NCBI RefSeq assembly: GCF_947255105.1
Contig: NZ_CAMYFP010000005.1
Coordinates: 41,641 to 105,640, forward strand
Length of the DNA stretch: 64,000 nucleotides
Source: an uncultured Campylobacter sp.
Lineage (GTDB): Bacteria; Campylobacterota; Campylobacteria; Campylobacterales; Campylobacteraceae
Direction: 5' to 3'
Shown here: piece after piece, positions 33,910-43,069 of the stretch
Position numbering within the stretch: the stretch's first letter is position 1
Layout: each line of letters starts with the position of its first letter
Translations under genes and position numbers: made by a program
Notes under the pieces: model-generated
The model's input: the letters and a program-made list of their open reading frames with translations, nothing else
What the model was told of the DNA's origin: nothing
Database searches by the model: none

Positions 33910-34786
33910 TGACGCACTTACTACTCCATCACCATCTCATATGCAAAGTGATGACTCCATACCCAACATAACAACTATAAAAAGTATAGCCTCAAGTGAT
34001 GAAATTGGGCTTGAGTGGGAGTTTATGGGGCAGATGGAAATTGATGGATTTTTCATCTATAGATCCATGCCAAATGAGAGCGATTTTGGCTATATAGCGA
34101 CTATAGATGACAAATTTGCAACTCACTTTTTAGATAGAAATTTAGAGCCAGAAACTACATATCGCTATATGGTAAGACCCTACATAGGAGATAGGATAGC
34201 AGCACCAAAGGGCTTTACTGTAGTTACAACTCAAAACTCACTAGAGCCAGTCTCATTTGCAATTGTATTTAAAAATTTAGATGGCAAAAACAAGCTACTT
34301 TGGAGACCACATACCGACTTAAGAGTTGGCTCATATCTCATAGAGAGAGGAGTTGGCGATAGTTGGAGTAGATTGGCTGAGTTAAAAGGTAGATTAAATG
34401 CCGAATATATCGACAAAAATGTAGATGACGAGTATCAATACAGAATAACTGCCATAAGTAAAATTACAAAGGCCTCAGAGCCTCTTATCTTTAAAGAGGA
34501 AAATTTAGTCTTAAAAAAGAGCAAAAAGGTCCAAATTCCAACTATCTTAGGCGCAAAACTAGTAGAAAACAGAGTTGCCATAAGTTGGGATGAGATAGTT
34601 GGCGCAAAGAGCTATCTACTCACAAAAGAGAGCTTAGATGGCAAAGAGGAGATAGAGCTTAAAGAAAATATCTATTATGACTCCAAGATAAAACAGGGCT
34701 TTCACTACGCCTACAAAGTTCAAGCTATCATGGAAGATGAAAGCAAAACTGCCTTTTCAAAAGAGTATAGGGTCATCATAAACTAA
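33839..34786 (+). CDS. flpA: Fibronectin type III domain lipoprotein (FlpA-type)
   Basis: This 315-residue lipoprotein has a lipobox (VLITFLAGCTLNN) and tandem fibronectin type III-like domains: SDEIGLEWEFMGQMEIDGF with the YRSMPNESDF strand, a central KNKLLWRPHTDLRVGSYLI, and a C-terminal NRVAISWDEIVGAKSYLL. In C. jejuni FlpA (Cj1279c) is a surface fibronectin-binding adhesin; the same neighbours (rluD-type gene, trmB, ftsE) support orthology. The ATG at 33839 is eight bases after AGGAG and overlaps the rluD end by 71 bases; the GTG at 33830 lies in the ribosome binding site. Confidence 0.85.
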   Translation: MDRSIRLLLSIVLITFLAGCTLNNDALTTPSPSHMQSDDSIPNITTIKSIASSDEIGLEWEFMGQMEIDGFFIYRSMPNESDFGYIATIDDKFATHFLDRNLEPETTYRYMVRPYIGDRIAAPKGFTVVTTQNSLEPVSFAIVFKNLDGKNKLLWRPHTDLRVGSYLIERGVGDSWSRLAELKGRLNAEYIDKNVDDEYQYRITAISKITKASEPLIFKEENLVLKKSKKVQIPTILGAKLVENRVAISWDEIVGAKSYLLTKESLDGKEEIELKENIYYDSKIKQGFHYAYKVQAIMEDESKTAFSKEYRVIIN

Positions 34787-35958
34787 TGCCAAATTTCATA
34801 ACAAAAGAGTTAAAAAAGATAAATTTACCACTTAGCAAAGATGGTATAAACTTCTACAAAAAGGCAAGTTGTGGTGATGAGTTGATTATCTTTACTGCCA
34901 ATCAAAATGAAAATTTTCTACTAACTGTTAAAAAAAGAGATGAAAACTATCTAGTAAAGGGTTACAAAGGAATGAATCCTAGCAAAACTATACTTTTGCA
35001 AGAGGCACTTGAGCTTTTTTCAAAAGAGTTTTGCAAAGAGATTGTAAGTAGTGCCTTTAGAGCCAAAAAAAGCTCACTTAAAAGCAACTCCGCCATAAAG
35101 ACAAAAGAGGAAATTTTAGAGATTTTACAAGAGAAAAAAAAGGTCGCTTTAGAGATTGGTTTTGGATCTGGTCGCCACCTTTTATACCGCGCCAAAGATG
35201 ATAAAGAGTGCTTTTTTGTAGGAGTTGAAATTTACAAACCCGCCATAAAACAGGTTAGCAGACAGATAGAACTTCAATCCATCTCAAATTTAGCTCTCAT
35301 AGATATAGATGCGAGACTTTTTTTAGAACTTCTTTGCTCAAATAGCCTAAATGCGATATATCTTCACTTTCCAGTTCCTTGGGACGATGCACCGCATAGA
35401 AGAGTTGTAAGTGGTGATTTTTTAAATGAGGCCTTAAGAGTGCTTAAAAAAGGGGCTAAATTTGAGCTAAGAAGTGATAGTAGAGAATACACCATCTTTA
35501 CCTTTCAAGAGGCCTTAAAACTTGATGGTATCGCCATAGAGTGCTACAAAAATCACGACCTAGCAATAAGTAGCAAATATGAAGATAGGTGGAAAAGAAA
35601 AGATAAAGATATCTACGATCTTAAACTTACAAAAGAGTTTGACTCTCAAGCAGACAGCGATAAGCTTAAGATTAAATTTGACTTTAAGATTGACTACAAC
35701 GCCTTTGCCAAGGAGTTTAAAAAAGAGCGCCTCAAGTTTGAAAACTTTTTTGTTTTGTTTGACAAGCTCTATGAGATAGATGGCGGCGGATATCTTTTAA
35801 AGGTTGCAATGGGCGCATTTGACAAACCACAAAATAGATTTATCATACTTGATGACAACACTCTTAGCTATTTTCCAAAAGAGCCAATACCAACCAAAGA
35901 GAGCTTTTTGGCACACACAGCTATCCAACAAAGGTTAAAAAAATGGCAGAAGTCATAA
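34786..35958 (+). CDS. trmB: tRNA (guanine-N7-)-methyltransferase with N-terminal extension
   Basis: This 390-residue protein contains the TrmB domain at about residues 115-270: SAM-binding LEIGFGSGRHLLYRA, ALIDIDARLFLELL, and the catalytic IYLHFPVPWDDAPHRRVVSG. TrmB adds the methyl at position 46 of tRNA. At nearly twice the usual 210-240 residues, it has extra N- and C-terminal parts, as known in Campylobacterota. The ATG overlaps the flpA stop (TAATG) and the end overlaps ftsE by 16 bases. Confidence 0.93.
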   Translation: MPNFITKELKKINLPLSKDGINFYKKASCGDELIIFTANQNENFLLTVKKRDENYLVKGYKGMNPSKTILLQEALELFSKEFCKEIVSSAFRAKKSSLKSNSAIKTKEEILEILQEKKKVALEIGFGSGRHLLYRAKDDKECFFVGVEIYKPAIKQVSRQIELQSISNLALIDIDARLFLELLCSNSLNAIYLHFPVPWDDAPHRRVVSGDFLNEALRVLKKGAKFELRSDSREYTIFTFQEALKLDGIAIECYKNHDLAISSKYEDRWKRKDKDIYDLKLTKEFDSQADSDKLKIKFDFKIDYNAFAKEFKKERLKFENFFVLFDKLYEIDGGGYLLKVAMGAFDKPQNRFIILDDNTLSYFPKEPIPTKESFLAHTAIQQRLKKWQKS

Positions 35959-36614
35959 CTGCAAACAACCTAACTTTACAATACTCAAAAGGCAACCCAA
36001 TCATCAAAAACGCCACCTTTTCTCTAAGTTCCAACGAAGTTATCATCATAACAGGCGAGAGTGGAAGTGGCAAATCAACTCTACTTAAGTCATTTTATGG
36101 CGAGATAGAGATAACAAGCGGAAGACTAAATGTCTGTTATAGCGAGATGAAAGGTATCAAAAAAAGAGCTTTAATGAACTTAAGAAGAGATATAGGAGTT
36201 GTTTTTCAAGATTATCGCCTCATCAACGAGTGGAGTATCGAAAAAAACATAATGCTACCGCTCATCATAGCAGGACGTAGCAAAGGGCTTTGTATGGAGC
36301 AAGCAAAAAAGCTCTTAAAGCACATTAGCCTAAGTCACAAAATGGGAAGATATCCATATGAGTTAAGTGGCGGCGAGCAGCAAAGAGTCGCAGTTGTAAG
36401 AGCTATGGCAAACAACCCACCAATTTTGCTTTGTGATGAGCCTACAGGAAACTTAGATGAGCTATCAAGCGATATCATATGGAAGCTTTTATACTCTGCC
36501 AAAATCTCCTGGGGCGCTTGCGTAGTTGTTGTAACTCACAAAAAACCATCAGCTTTGATGTTTCCTCATAGACATTTTGAGATAAAAGATGGAGTTGTTC
36601 ATGAGATCTATTAA
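35943..36614 (+). CDS. ftsE: Cell division ATP-binding protein FtsE
   Basis: This 223-residue ABC ATPase pairs with FtsX to relay division signals to peptidoglycan hydrolase activators. The Walker A loop is GESGSGKSTLLKS near residue 38, the signature is ELSGGEQQRVAVVRA near residue 139, and Walker B is ILLCDEPTGNLDE. It overlaps trmB and ftsX. Downstream are an EnvC-like gene and, further on, amiA, a functional set for cell separation. Confidence 0.95.
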   Translation: MAEVITANNLTLQYSKGNPIIKNATFSLSSNEVIIITGESGSGKSTLLKSFYGEIEITSGRLNVCYSEMKGIKKRALMNLRRDIGVVFQDYRLINEWSIEKNIMLPLIIAGRSKGLCMEQAKKLLKHISLSHKMGRYPYELSGGEQQRVAVVRAMANNPPILLCDEPTGNLDELSSDIIWKLLYSAKISWGACVVVVTHKKPSALMFPHRHFEIKDGVVHEIY

Positions 36615-37419
36615 AACTCATTTTGGCTTTATTATGCCACTTGTTTTTTTGCTATTTTCTTTGCAATTTGTAATATTTATCGATAGAGCTTTGGTTGATT
36701 ATAGAGCCATTATGCAGGATAATTACGCCATTGTTTTGGTTGCAAACAAAGAGCTTTTTAACAAAGATGAAGCGCTTAAACTAAAAGAGATAAAAGAGTT
36801 AAATATCATAGATCCAAGCAAAATATTGGCAAAAATAGAGGGCAAAATGACACAAGAGAGCTTAAATAGACTAAAAAAGAGCTTGCCAAATTTCTATGAT
36901 GTAAAACTCTCCATCTTTCCCAACAAAGAGCAACTTAAAAGCATAGTTTCATCTCTAGAAAAACTTGATGGCATAAAGAGAGTTGAGAGCTTTTCAAAGT
37001 CGCATGACTCCATTTACAATGTCTTTTTACTAGCCAAACAGATAGTCTATGTATTTAGCGCATTAGTCGCAATTTTGGGCGTTATACTTATCCTAAAACA
37101 GATTAGTATCTGGCTTTATGAGCATAAAGAGCGCATTAGCATACTTGATCTTTTTGGCGCAACTTTTATGTTAAAAAGCACCATTCTTTATAAAATGGCG
37201 ATGATAGATAGCATAATTGCAACCGCAATTGTTACCTTCATCTACTATGAAGTGCCTAACAATCTCTATTTTTCTAGATTTATGCAAGAGGTTGGACTGC
37301 AAACTGCACCTATAAATTTAAAAGAAGATCCTATTTTACTCTTTAATGCCTCGCTTGCCATCTCAATCATCTCTGTAACATTTGTAATGCTTAATGCCTC
37401 TAAAAAAAGAGCTTCATGA
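36601..37419 (+). CDS. ftsX: Cell division protein FtsX
   Basis: This 272-residue permease-like protein has an N-terminal membrane helix (FIMPLVFLLFSLQFVIFID), a periplasmic loop of about 110 residues that in FtsX contacts EnvC-type activators, and three C-terminal helices (IVYVFSALVAILGVILIL, MAMIDSIIATAIVTFIYY and LFNASLAISIISVTFVML). I choose the ATG at 36601, which has GGAG at 36591-36594; an ATG at 36589 lies within that ribosome binding site. It overlaps ftsE by 14 bases and the envC-like gene by four. Confidence 0.92.
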   Translation: MRSIKTHFGFIMPLVFLLFSLQFVIFIDRALVDYRAIMQDNYAIVLVANKELFNKDEALKLKEIKELNIIDPSKILAKIEGKMTQESLNRLKKSLPNFYDVKLSIFPNKEQLKSIVSSLEKLDGIKRVESFSKSHDSIYNVFLLAKQIVYVFSALVAILGVILILKQISIWLYEHKERISILDLFGATFMLKSTILYKMAMIDSIIATAIVTFIYYEVPNNLYFSRFMQEVGLQTAPINLKEDPILLFNASLAISIISVTFVMLNASKKRAS

Positions 37420-38594
37420 AACTCTTAATTTTGTTATCTCTCTCATTTTTACTACTTTTTGCCGATACCAAAGAGCAGATAAAGCAGACTTCACAAAAGA
37501 TAGATGAGGTCGATTCAAGTAGAGTTGAGATAGAAAAAGAGATAGAGATAGTTGGCAAAAAAATCATACAAGAAAGCAGAGAAAAAGAGAATCTAGAAGC
37601 AGAGCTAAAGGTGCTAAATGAGAGCCTAAAAAGGCTTTTTGAGCAGAAAAAAAACTCCATAAATGAGCTAGATAAATTTAAACAAACAAACACCAAGTTA
37701 CAACAAGAAAAAAAACAGCTAGAAGAGAGCCTAGCAACTCTTTTTTCCAATGAATTTGCCTTTGACCTCATCCAAAACGAGAGCAAAAAAAATAGCCAAA
37801 ACATCATCATGAGTGAAATCTTTGAAAAGTTTATGGAGATAAAAGATGAAAAAAGCTCAAAGCTAGTTCTTGAGTATGACAACATCTCATCGCTTATTGA
37901 TGAGACCTCTAGTAAAATAACCTCTTTAGAGGTCGATATCAAAGAGTATGAAGATAAAAAAAGAGAGCAAGAGCTATTAACCAAAAGACAAAATCGCCTT
38001 ATAGAGAGCCTAAACAAAAGTAAAAAAGAGTATATAGCAAGGCTAGAGCAGATTCAAAAAGAGCAAAAAACTCTAAGAGACACTCTGTCAAATTTAAAGA
38101 TAATTGACAAAAAAGAGAGCGAAGCAAAGGCAAGTTCAGTCAAAGAGATTGACCAAAAAATCAAACAATATGGCTCCTCTTACTCACAAAGCTCTGTTAA
38201 AAAATATAGAGGCACAAAGACAATATCTCCGCTAAAAAACGCACAAGTTAAAAGAAAATTTGGAAGATATAAAGATCCAGTTTATGGTATAGAACTTTTT
38301 AATGAAAATATAGTCCTTAGCTCTTCGGTGCCAAACAGTAGCGTTGTGGCGGTACTACCTGGCAAAGTTGTCTTTGCAAAAGAGACATTAGTTTTAAACA
38401 AAGTTGTCATCATCTCACATAAAGATGGGCTTCACACTATTTATGGACATCTATGGCAGATTCCAAGTGACATAAAAGTTGGAAGAGCCATCAAAAAGGG
38501 ACAGATTATCGGAAGAGTTCAAAGTGATCTTACATTTGAAGTTACATGGCAAAAACATCATATAAATCCGCTCGATCTAATAAATTTAAACTAA
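37416..38594 (+). CDS. EnvC-like amidase activator (degenerate M23 domain)
   Basis: This 392-residue exported protein has a signal peptide (LLILLSLSFLLLFAD), then about 220 residues of coiled coil, then a C-terminal LytM/M23 domain. In that domain the first zinc ligands of active M23 peptidases (the HxxxD block) are replaced by PVYGIELFNEN, while GLHTIYGHLWQIP remains. It therefore probably does not cut peptidoglycan but activates an amidase, as EnvC does. It directly follows ftsE and ftsX, and the amidase gene amiA is at 44154 on the same strand. Confidence 0.88.
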   Translation: MKLLILLSLSFLLLFADTKEQIKQTSQKIDEVDSSRVEIEKEIEIVGKKIIQESREKENLEAELKVLNESLKRLFEQKKNSINELDKFKQTNTKLQQEKKQLEESLATLFSNEFAFDLIQNESKKNSQNIIMSEIFEKFMEIKDEKSSKLVLEYDNISSLIDETSSKITSLEVDIKEYEDKKREQELLTKRQNRLIESLNKSKKEYIARLEQIQKEQKTLRDTLSNLKIIDKKESEAKASSVKEIDQKIKQYGSSYSQSSVKKYRGTKTISPLKNAQVKRKFGRYKDPVYGIELFNENIVLSSSVPNSSVVAVLPGKVVFAKETLVLNKVVIISHKDGLHTIYGHLWQIPSDIKVGRAIKKGQIIGRVQSDLTFEVTWQKHHINPLDLINLN

Positions 38595-38691
38595 CCAAAG
38601 TAGCTAAATTTGACTTCAAAACAGAGAGTTTTCAAATAAGCCTCAAGCTTAAATTTAATAACCAAATTTTTATATGAAAATTAGCACTTTT

Positions 38692-38701
38692 TAGATAAAA
38701 T
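38692..38701 (+). promoter_or_regulatory. -10 region for pyrH and following genes
   Basis: TAGATAAAAT, an extended AT-rich -10-like box also seen at 9252, lies 21 bases before the pyrH ATG. The ribosome binding site is AAGGAGGA. The 127-bp gap after the envC-like gene supports a new transcription start here. Confidence 0.5.
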
Positions 38702-38721
38702 AAGAAATTTAAGGAGGACTA

Positions 38722-39453
38722 ATGAGCAAAAAAAGCAAAAGAATATTGGTCAAGTTTTCAGGTGAAGCACTTGCAGGCGAAAATGGTTTTGGGATTGATA
38801 GCAACATCTTAAAGTTCATAGCATCTCAGATAAAAGAGCTTGCCTTGGCAGACATTGAAGTTGGCATAGTAATTGGCGGTGGCAACATCGTAAGGGGAGT
38901 AAGTGCTGCAGCTGGCGGTATCATCAAAAGAGCAAGTGGTGATCATATGGGAATGCTTGCAACTGTGATAAATGCAATAGCTATGAGAGAGGCTCTTGAG
39001 AGTGCCGGACTTGATGTAAGAGTTCAAAGCGCCATAAAAATGGAGGCTATTTGCGAAACTTTTATCATTGGCAGAGCCATAAGACATCTTCAGAAAAAAA
39101 GAAGTGTTATCTTTGCTGCAGGAACTGGCAATCCATTCTTTACAACCGATACAGCCGCAACTTTAAGAGCTATAGAGATAAATGCCGATATGATTATAAA
39201 AGCGACTAAAGTTGAGGGGATTTATGATAAAGATCCGCACAAATTTAGCGATGCAAAACTTCTAAGCAGACTTTCATATGAAAGAGCTTTGGAAGACAAT
39301 ATCAAGGTCATGGACGATACAGCAATTGCACTTGCCAAAGACAACAACTTGCCTATTGTAGTTTGCAACATGTTTAAAGAGGGCAACCTACTAAAAATTG
39401 CAAATGGCGATCTTTCATTTTGTTCAGTAGTCAAAAATCAAGGAGAGTTATAA
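38722..39453 (+). CDS. pyrH: Uridylate kinase
   Basis: This 243-residue amino-acid-kinase-fold enzyme phosphorylates UMP to UDP. The N-terminal ILVKFSGEALAGENGFGI, the glycine-rich VIGGGNIVRGVSAA, and the central FAAGTGNPFFTTDTAATLRA are all PyrH signatures. Length is normal. The stop TAA shares its final base with the rpoZ ATG. It starts the group pyrH-rpoZ-spoT-tyrS. Confidence 0.96.
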   Translation: MSKKSKRILVKFSGEALAGENGFGIDSNILKFIASQIKELALADIEVGIVIGGGNIVRGVSAAAGGIIKRASGDHMGMLATVINAIAMREALESAGLDVRVQSAIKMEAICETFIIGRAIRHLQKKRSVIFAAGTGNPFFTTDTAATLRAIEINADMIIKATKVEGIYDKDPHKFSDAKLLSRLSYERALEDNIKVMDDTAIALAKDNNLPIVVCNMFKEGNLLKIANGDLSFCSVVKNQGEL

Positions 39454-39680
39454 TGGAAAGAAGGATAGAAAACATAGTTGCACAAGCACTAAAAAGAGTT
39501 GATGGCGATAGATATAAACTTGCCTTGATGGTAGCAAAAAGAGTTGAAACACTTTCAAATGGCGAGCCAAATTTAGTTGAAGGTATCGACACTAAAAAGA
39601 TGAAATTTTCTGATATTGCTCTTTTAGAGATAGCTCAAGGAAAAGTGCTTTTAGATGGAATTGTTGAAGCAAATCAGTGA
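39453..39680 (+). CDS. rpoZ: RNA polymerase omega subunit
   Basis: This 75-residue protein begins MERRIENIVAQALKRVDGDR, which matches the omega N-terminus; the downstream KLALMVAKRVETLSNG is the core helix pair that clamps the beta' subunit. I start at the ATG at 39453, which overlaps the pyrH stop and has AGGAGAG a few bases before it. Its end overlaps spoT by 26 bases. Being upstream of spoT is a common order, and omega is needed for ppGpp response in some bacteria. Confidence 0.93.
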   Translation: MERRIENIVAQALKRVDGDRYKLALMVAKRVETLSNGEPNLVEGIDTKKMKFSDIALLEIAQGKVLLDGIVEANQ

Positions 39681-41847
39681 TGGTCAGATAGAAACCATCA
39701 TTGAAGATATTGTCCATATAAGAGATATAAACTCAGCAGTTGAACTTCTATACAAGTTAAAGCGCCCTACTTTTATGCTAAAAAGAGGCGTTGAAATTTG
39801 TATAAGAGAGCATAGTGGTCAATTTAGAAGAAGTGGCGAACCATACGCAGTCCATCCTATATTGGTCAGCTGTTTAGTGGCTTTTTTGGGTGGCGATGAT
39901 GATATGACTATCTCTGCTTTGATGCACGATGTAGTTGAAGATACGACATTTAGTCAAGAGCAGATAGTTGAAGAGTTTGGAAATGAGGTTGGAAAACTAG
40001 TTCTTGGACTTACCAAAATTGTAAATATTAGAGAAGATAAGCTAATTCCATCCGACAAAAAAGATGAAAAGCTCCACGCATCCGCACTTACCTTTAGAAA
40101 GATATTGTTAGTCTCCATTGAAGATGTAAGAGTGCTAGTCATAAAGCTTTGTGATAGACTTCACAATATGCTAACTCTAGACGCATTAAGACCCGACAAG
40201 CAAGTTAGGATTAGCGAAGAGACTTTAGTAGTCTATGCTCCTATAGCCCATAGACTTGGAATATCATCCATAAAAAACATTCTAGAAGATCTTAGCTTTA
40301 AGTATGTCATGCCAAAAGAGTATGAGATGATAGACAACTACATCAACGAAAACAAGCAGCAACTTCAGATGAATCTCAATAAATTTAGCCTAAAAGTAAC
40401 TGAGTTTTTGCTAACAAATGGCTTTTCTGAAAACAGCTTTGAGATACAAAAAAGACTAAAACACTACTACTCAATCTACCTTAAGATGCAAAGAAAAGGG
40501 ATCTCAATACAAGAAGTTCTAGATCTTTTGGCAGTTAGAATCATAGTAAAAGAGGTAAGAGATTGTTATTTGGTGCTTGGAGTTTTACATACGAAATTTA
40601 ACCCACTCATATCTCGCTTTAAAGATTACATTGCTATTCCTAAAGAAAATGGCTACCAAACTATCCATACAACGGTCTTTAATGACACTATGATTATAGA
40701 GGCGCAAATTCGAACATTTGATATGCACAATACCGCAGAATACGGTGTTGCAGCCCACTGGAAGTATAAATATGGCGCCTCACTCAACCCAAGGCTTGAT
40801 TGGATAAGCGATATTGGTAAAAATGAGCTTGAAAATGGCGATGTGGAAGATATGTATGAGTATGCAAAAGATAGCTTATATGGCGAAGATATCAATGTCT
40901 ATTCACCAAAAGGTGGTATTTTTACATTGCCAAGAGGCGCTACTGCACTTGATTATGCCTATGAAATCCACTCACAAGTAGGATTAAAGGCTGTTGAAGC
41001 TTATGTTGATAGAGTAAAAGTTCCACTTCTAACAGAGCTTAAAAACGGCAACATAGTCCATATCATAACTGGTAACGAACCGCAATACCGATGTAGCTGG
41101 CTAAATGCAGTAAAAACTGCCAAAGCAAAGGCTACGATGAAAAGTTTTTGCAACCAAAAAAGAAAAGAGATTAACTATGATGTCGCAATAAGAATCCTTT
41201 GCTACATCTTTGGCGTAAAAAAAGAGACTATCATCTCGTGGCTTGAGAAAGAAAATCTCTCCAAAAAGATAGGAAATGTCTCTTTTGACTCAGTCTATCT
41301 ACAGTCAGTTGTAAATACTCTTAAAAAATATCCTAAAAAAGAGTCCGTTTTTGGGCTAAATTTTGCAGACAAATATCTAGTCAAAAAGCAGAAATTTGAA
41401 AATATTGTAGTCTATTGCAACCATAAAGTTTTGGGTGTTGAGTTTGACTTTTGTTGTAACCCAAAAAGAGGCGATGATATTATCGGATTTAAGACATTTA
41501 GCAATGTAGTGGTTCATCATAAATTTTGCGAAAGAGCAGCCTCATTTATAAAAGAGGAAAAAGAGATGATTTTTGTAAAATGGACGAGAAATGCGCCGCA
41601 CAGATACAAAATAATTCTTACTTTAGAGAACAAAAGAGGCGCTTTGGCTAGTTTTTTAACCTACCTTGTAAAGCTAGGCGTAGATGTAGTTGGAATAAAA
41701 CTTGATGAAAATAGCTACACATCTACAGATTATTTTGAAATAGTAATAGAGTTAAATGAAAATTTAGACTCAGATGATATAAAGAACAGATTAAAAGAGA
41801 GGCACAAAATCGTTGAGTTTATATCGCTCAATGATGCATACAATTAA
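39655..41847 (+). CDS. spoT: Bifunctional (p)ppGpp synthetase/hydrolase
   Basis: This 730-residue RSH protein controls the stringent response. The hydrolase domain has the HD motif in ALMHDVVEDTTFSQEQ, with REHSGQFRRSGEPYAVHP before it. The synthetase domain follows from about residue 250 (KRLKHYYSIYLKMQRKGIS and IPKENGYQTIHTTVFND), then a TGS domain (INVYSPKGGIFTLPRGA) and a C-terminal ACT domain (IILTLENKRGALASF). Both catalytic sites look intact. It is the only RSH in this window; a single one is normal in Campylobacter. Confidence 0.96.
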   Translation: MELLKQISDGQIETIIEDIVHIRDINSAVELLYKLKRPTFMLKRGVEICIREHSGQFRRSGEPYAVHPILVSCLVAFLGGDDDMTISALMHDVVEDTTFSQEQIVEEFGNEVGKLVLGLTKIVNIREDKLIPSDKKDEKLHASALTFRKILLVSIEDVRVLVIKLCDRLHNMLTLDALRPDKQVRISEETLVVYAPIAHRLGISSIKNILEDLSFKYVMPKEYEMIDNYINENKQQLQMNLNKFSLKVTEFLLTNGFSENSFEIQKRLKHYYSIYLKMQRKGISIQEVLDLLAVRIIVKEVRDCYLVLGVLHTKFNPLISRFKDYIAIPKENGYQTIHTTVFNDTMIIEAQIRTFDMHNTAEYGVAAHWKYKYGASLNPRLDWISDIGKNELENGDVEDMYEYAKDSLYGEDINVYSPKGGIFTLPRGATALDYAYEIHSQVGLKAVEAYVDRVKVPLLTELKNGNIVHIITGNEPQYRCSWLNAVKTAKAKATMKSFCNQKRKEINYDVAIRILCYIFGVKKETIISWLEKENLSKKIGNVSFDSVYLQSVVNTLKKYPKKESVFGLNFADKYLVKKQKFENIVVYCNHKVLGVEFDFCCNPKRGDDIIGFKTFSNVVVHHKFCERAASFIKEEKEMIFVKWTRNAPHRYKIILTLENKRGALASFLTYLVKLGVDVVGIKLDENSYTSTDYFEIVIELNENLDSDDIKNRLKERHKIVEFISLNDAYN

Positions 41848-41857
41848 AGGAGTATAG

Positions 41858-43060
41858 ATGAATATAGATGCAATTATGGTCGAGATAAAGAGTGGAATAG
41901 CTGAGATTATAGATGAAGAAAGGGTCAAATCACTCATAGAGAGATATTATGAAAGTGGTGAGAATTTCTATGTAAAGGCAGGTTTTGATCCAACAGCACC
42001 AGATTTGCACTTTGGACATACAGTTGTTTTGCAAAAAATGGCACTTCTTCAACAACATGGCGCCATAGTTCAATTTCTAATAGGCGATTTTACAGGTCAA
42101 ATTGGCGATCCGAGTGGCAAAAGCGAAACTAGAAAAAAGCTAAGCAAACAAGAGGTTTTCAAAAATGCCAAAACATACGAAGAGCAAGTTTTTAGGATAT
42201 TAAATAGAGAAAAAACTAAAATTTACTTTAACTCAAACTGGCTAAATAACCTCAAAGCAGCAGATCTCATCGAACTTGCTAGCACCTACAATGTTGCAAG
42301 AATGCTAGAAAGAGATGACTTTGAAAAGAGATACAAAGCCGAACTTCCAATCTCAATAAGTGAGTTTTTATATCCACTTCTTCAAGGATATGATAGTGTC
42401 GAGATGAAAACAGATATAGAGATGGGCGGAACCGATCAGAAATTTAACCTCCTCATGGGAAGACATCTACAAAGAACCTACAACATAGGCAAAGAGCAAG
42501 CTGTCATCATGATGCCACTACTTGTGGGACTTGATGGCAAAAACAAAATGAGCAAATCTCTTAATAACTACATCGGCGTTACAGATACTCCAGATGAAAT
42601 TTATGGCAAAACTATGAGTATTAGCGATGAGTTGATGTGGGATTGGTATGTGCTTTTAAGTTCCAAAGATACGCACGAGATAGAACAAATTCACAACATG
42701 GTAAAACATGGCGAAGTCCATCCCAAATCAGCCAAAGAAAACCTTGCAATGGAGCTTGTAAGTAGATTTTATGGCGAAGAGGTGGCACTTAGAGCAAAAG
42801 AGGAGTTTGATAATGTCCATATGGATAACCAAACCCCTACAGAGATAGAAGAGTTTAGCGCTGTTTCGCCTATTTGGGTAGTAAAAGCTATACTTATATG
42901 TAACCTTGCAAAATCAAGCAGCGAAGCTAGAAGACTCATAGCGTCCAATGCCTTTAGTATAGATAAAAACAAAATTTTAGATGACCAACTTCAACTAAGC
43001 AGTGGCACCTATTTATTGCAAATGGGAAAAAGGAACTTTGCAAGACTTAAAGTTATGTAA
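41858..43060 (+). CDS. tyrS: Tyrosyl-tRNA synthetase
   Basis: This 400-residue class I synthetase has the HIGH-like DPTAPDLHFGHTVVLQKM near residue 42, the KMSKS motif in NKMSKSLNNYIG, and a C-terminal S4-type RNA-binding domain (NLAKSSSEARRLIASNAFS). GGTDQKFNLLMGR is the tyrosine/tRNA-binding block typical of the TyrRZ group. Length is normal. The ribosome binding site is AAAGGAGTATAG, ten bases after spoT. Confidence 0.96.
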   Translation: MNIDAIMVEIKSGIAEIIDEERVKSLIERYYESGENFYVKAGFDPTAPDLHFGHTVVLQKMALLQQHGAIVQFLIGDFTGQIGDPSGKSETRKKLSKQEVFKNAKTYEEQVFRILNREKTKIYFNSNWLNNLKAADLIELASTYNVARMLERDDFEKRYKAELPISISEFLYPLLQGYDSVEMKTDIEMGGTDQKFNLLMGRHLQRTYNIGKEQAVIMMPLLVGLDGKNKMSKSLNNYIGVTDTPDEIYGKTMSISDELMWDWYVLLSSKDTHEIEQIHNMVKHGEVHPKSAKENLAMELVSRFYGEEVALRAKEEFDNVHMDNQTPTEIEEFSAVSPIWVVKAILICNLAKSSSEARRLIASNAFSIDKNKILDDQLQLSSGTYLLQMGKRNFARLKVM

Positions 43061-43069
43061 GGAGTCAAG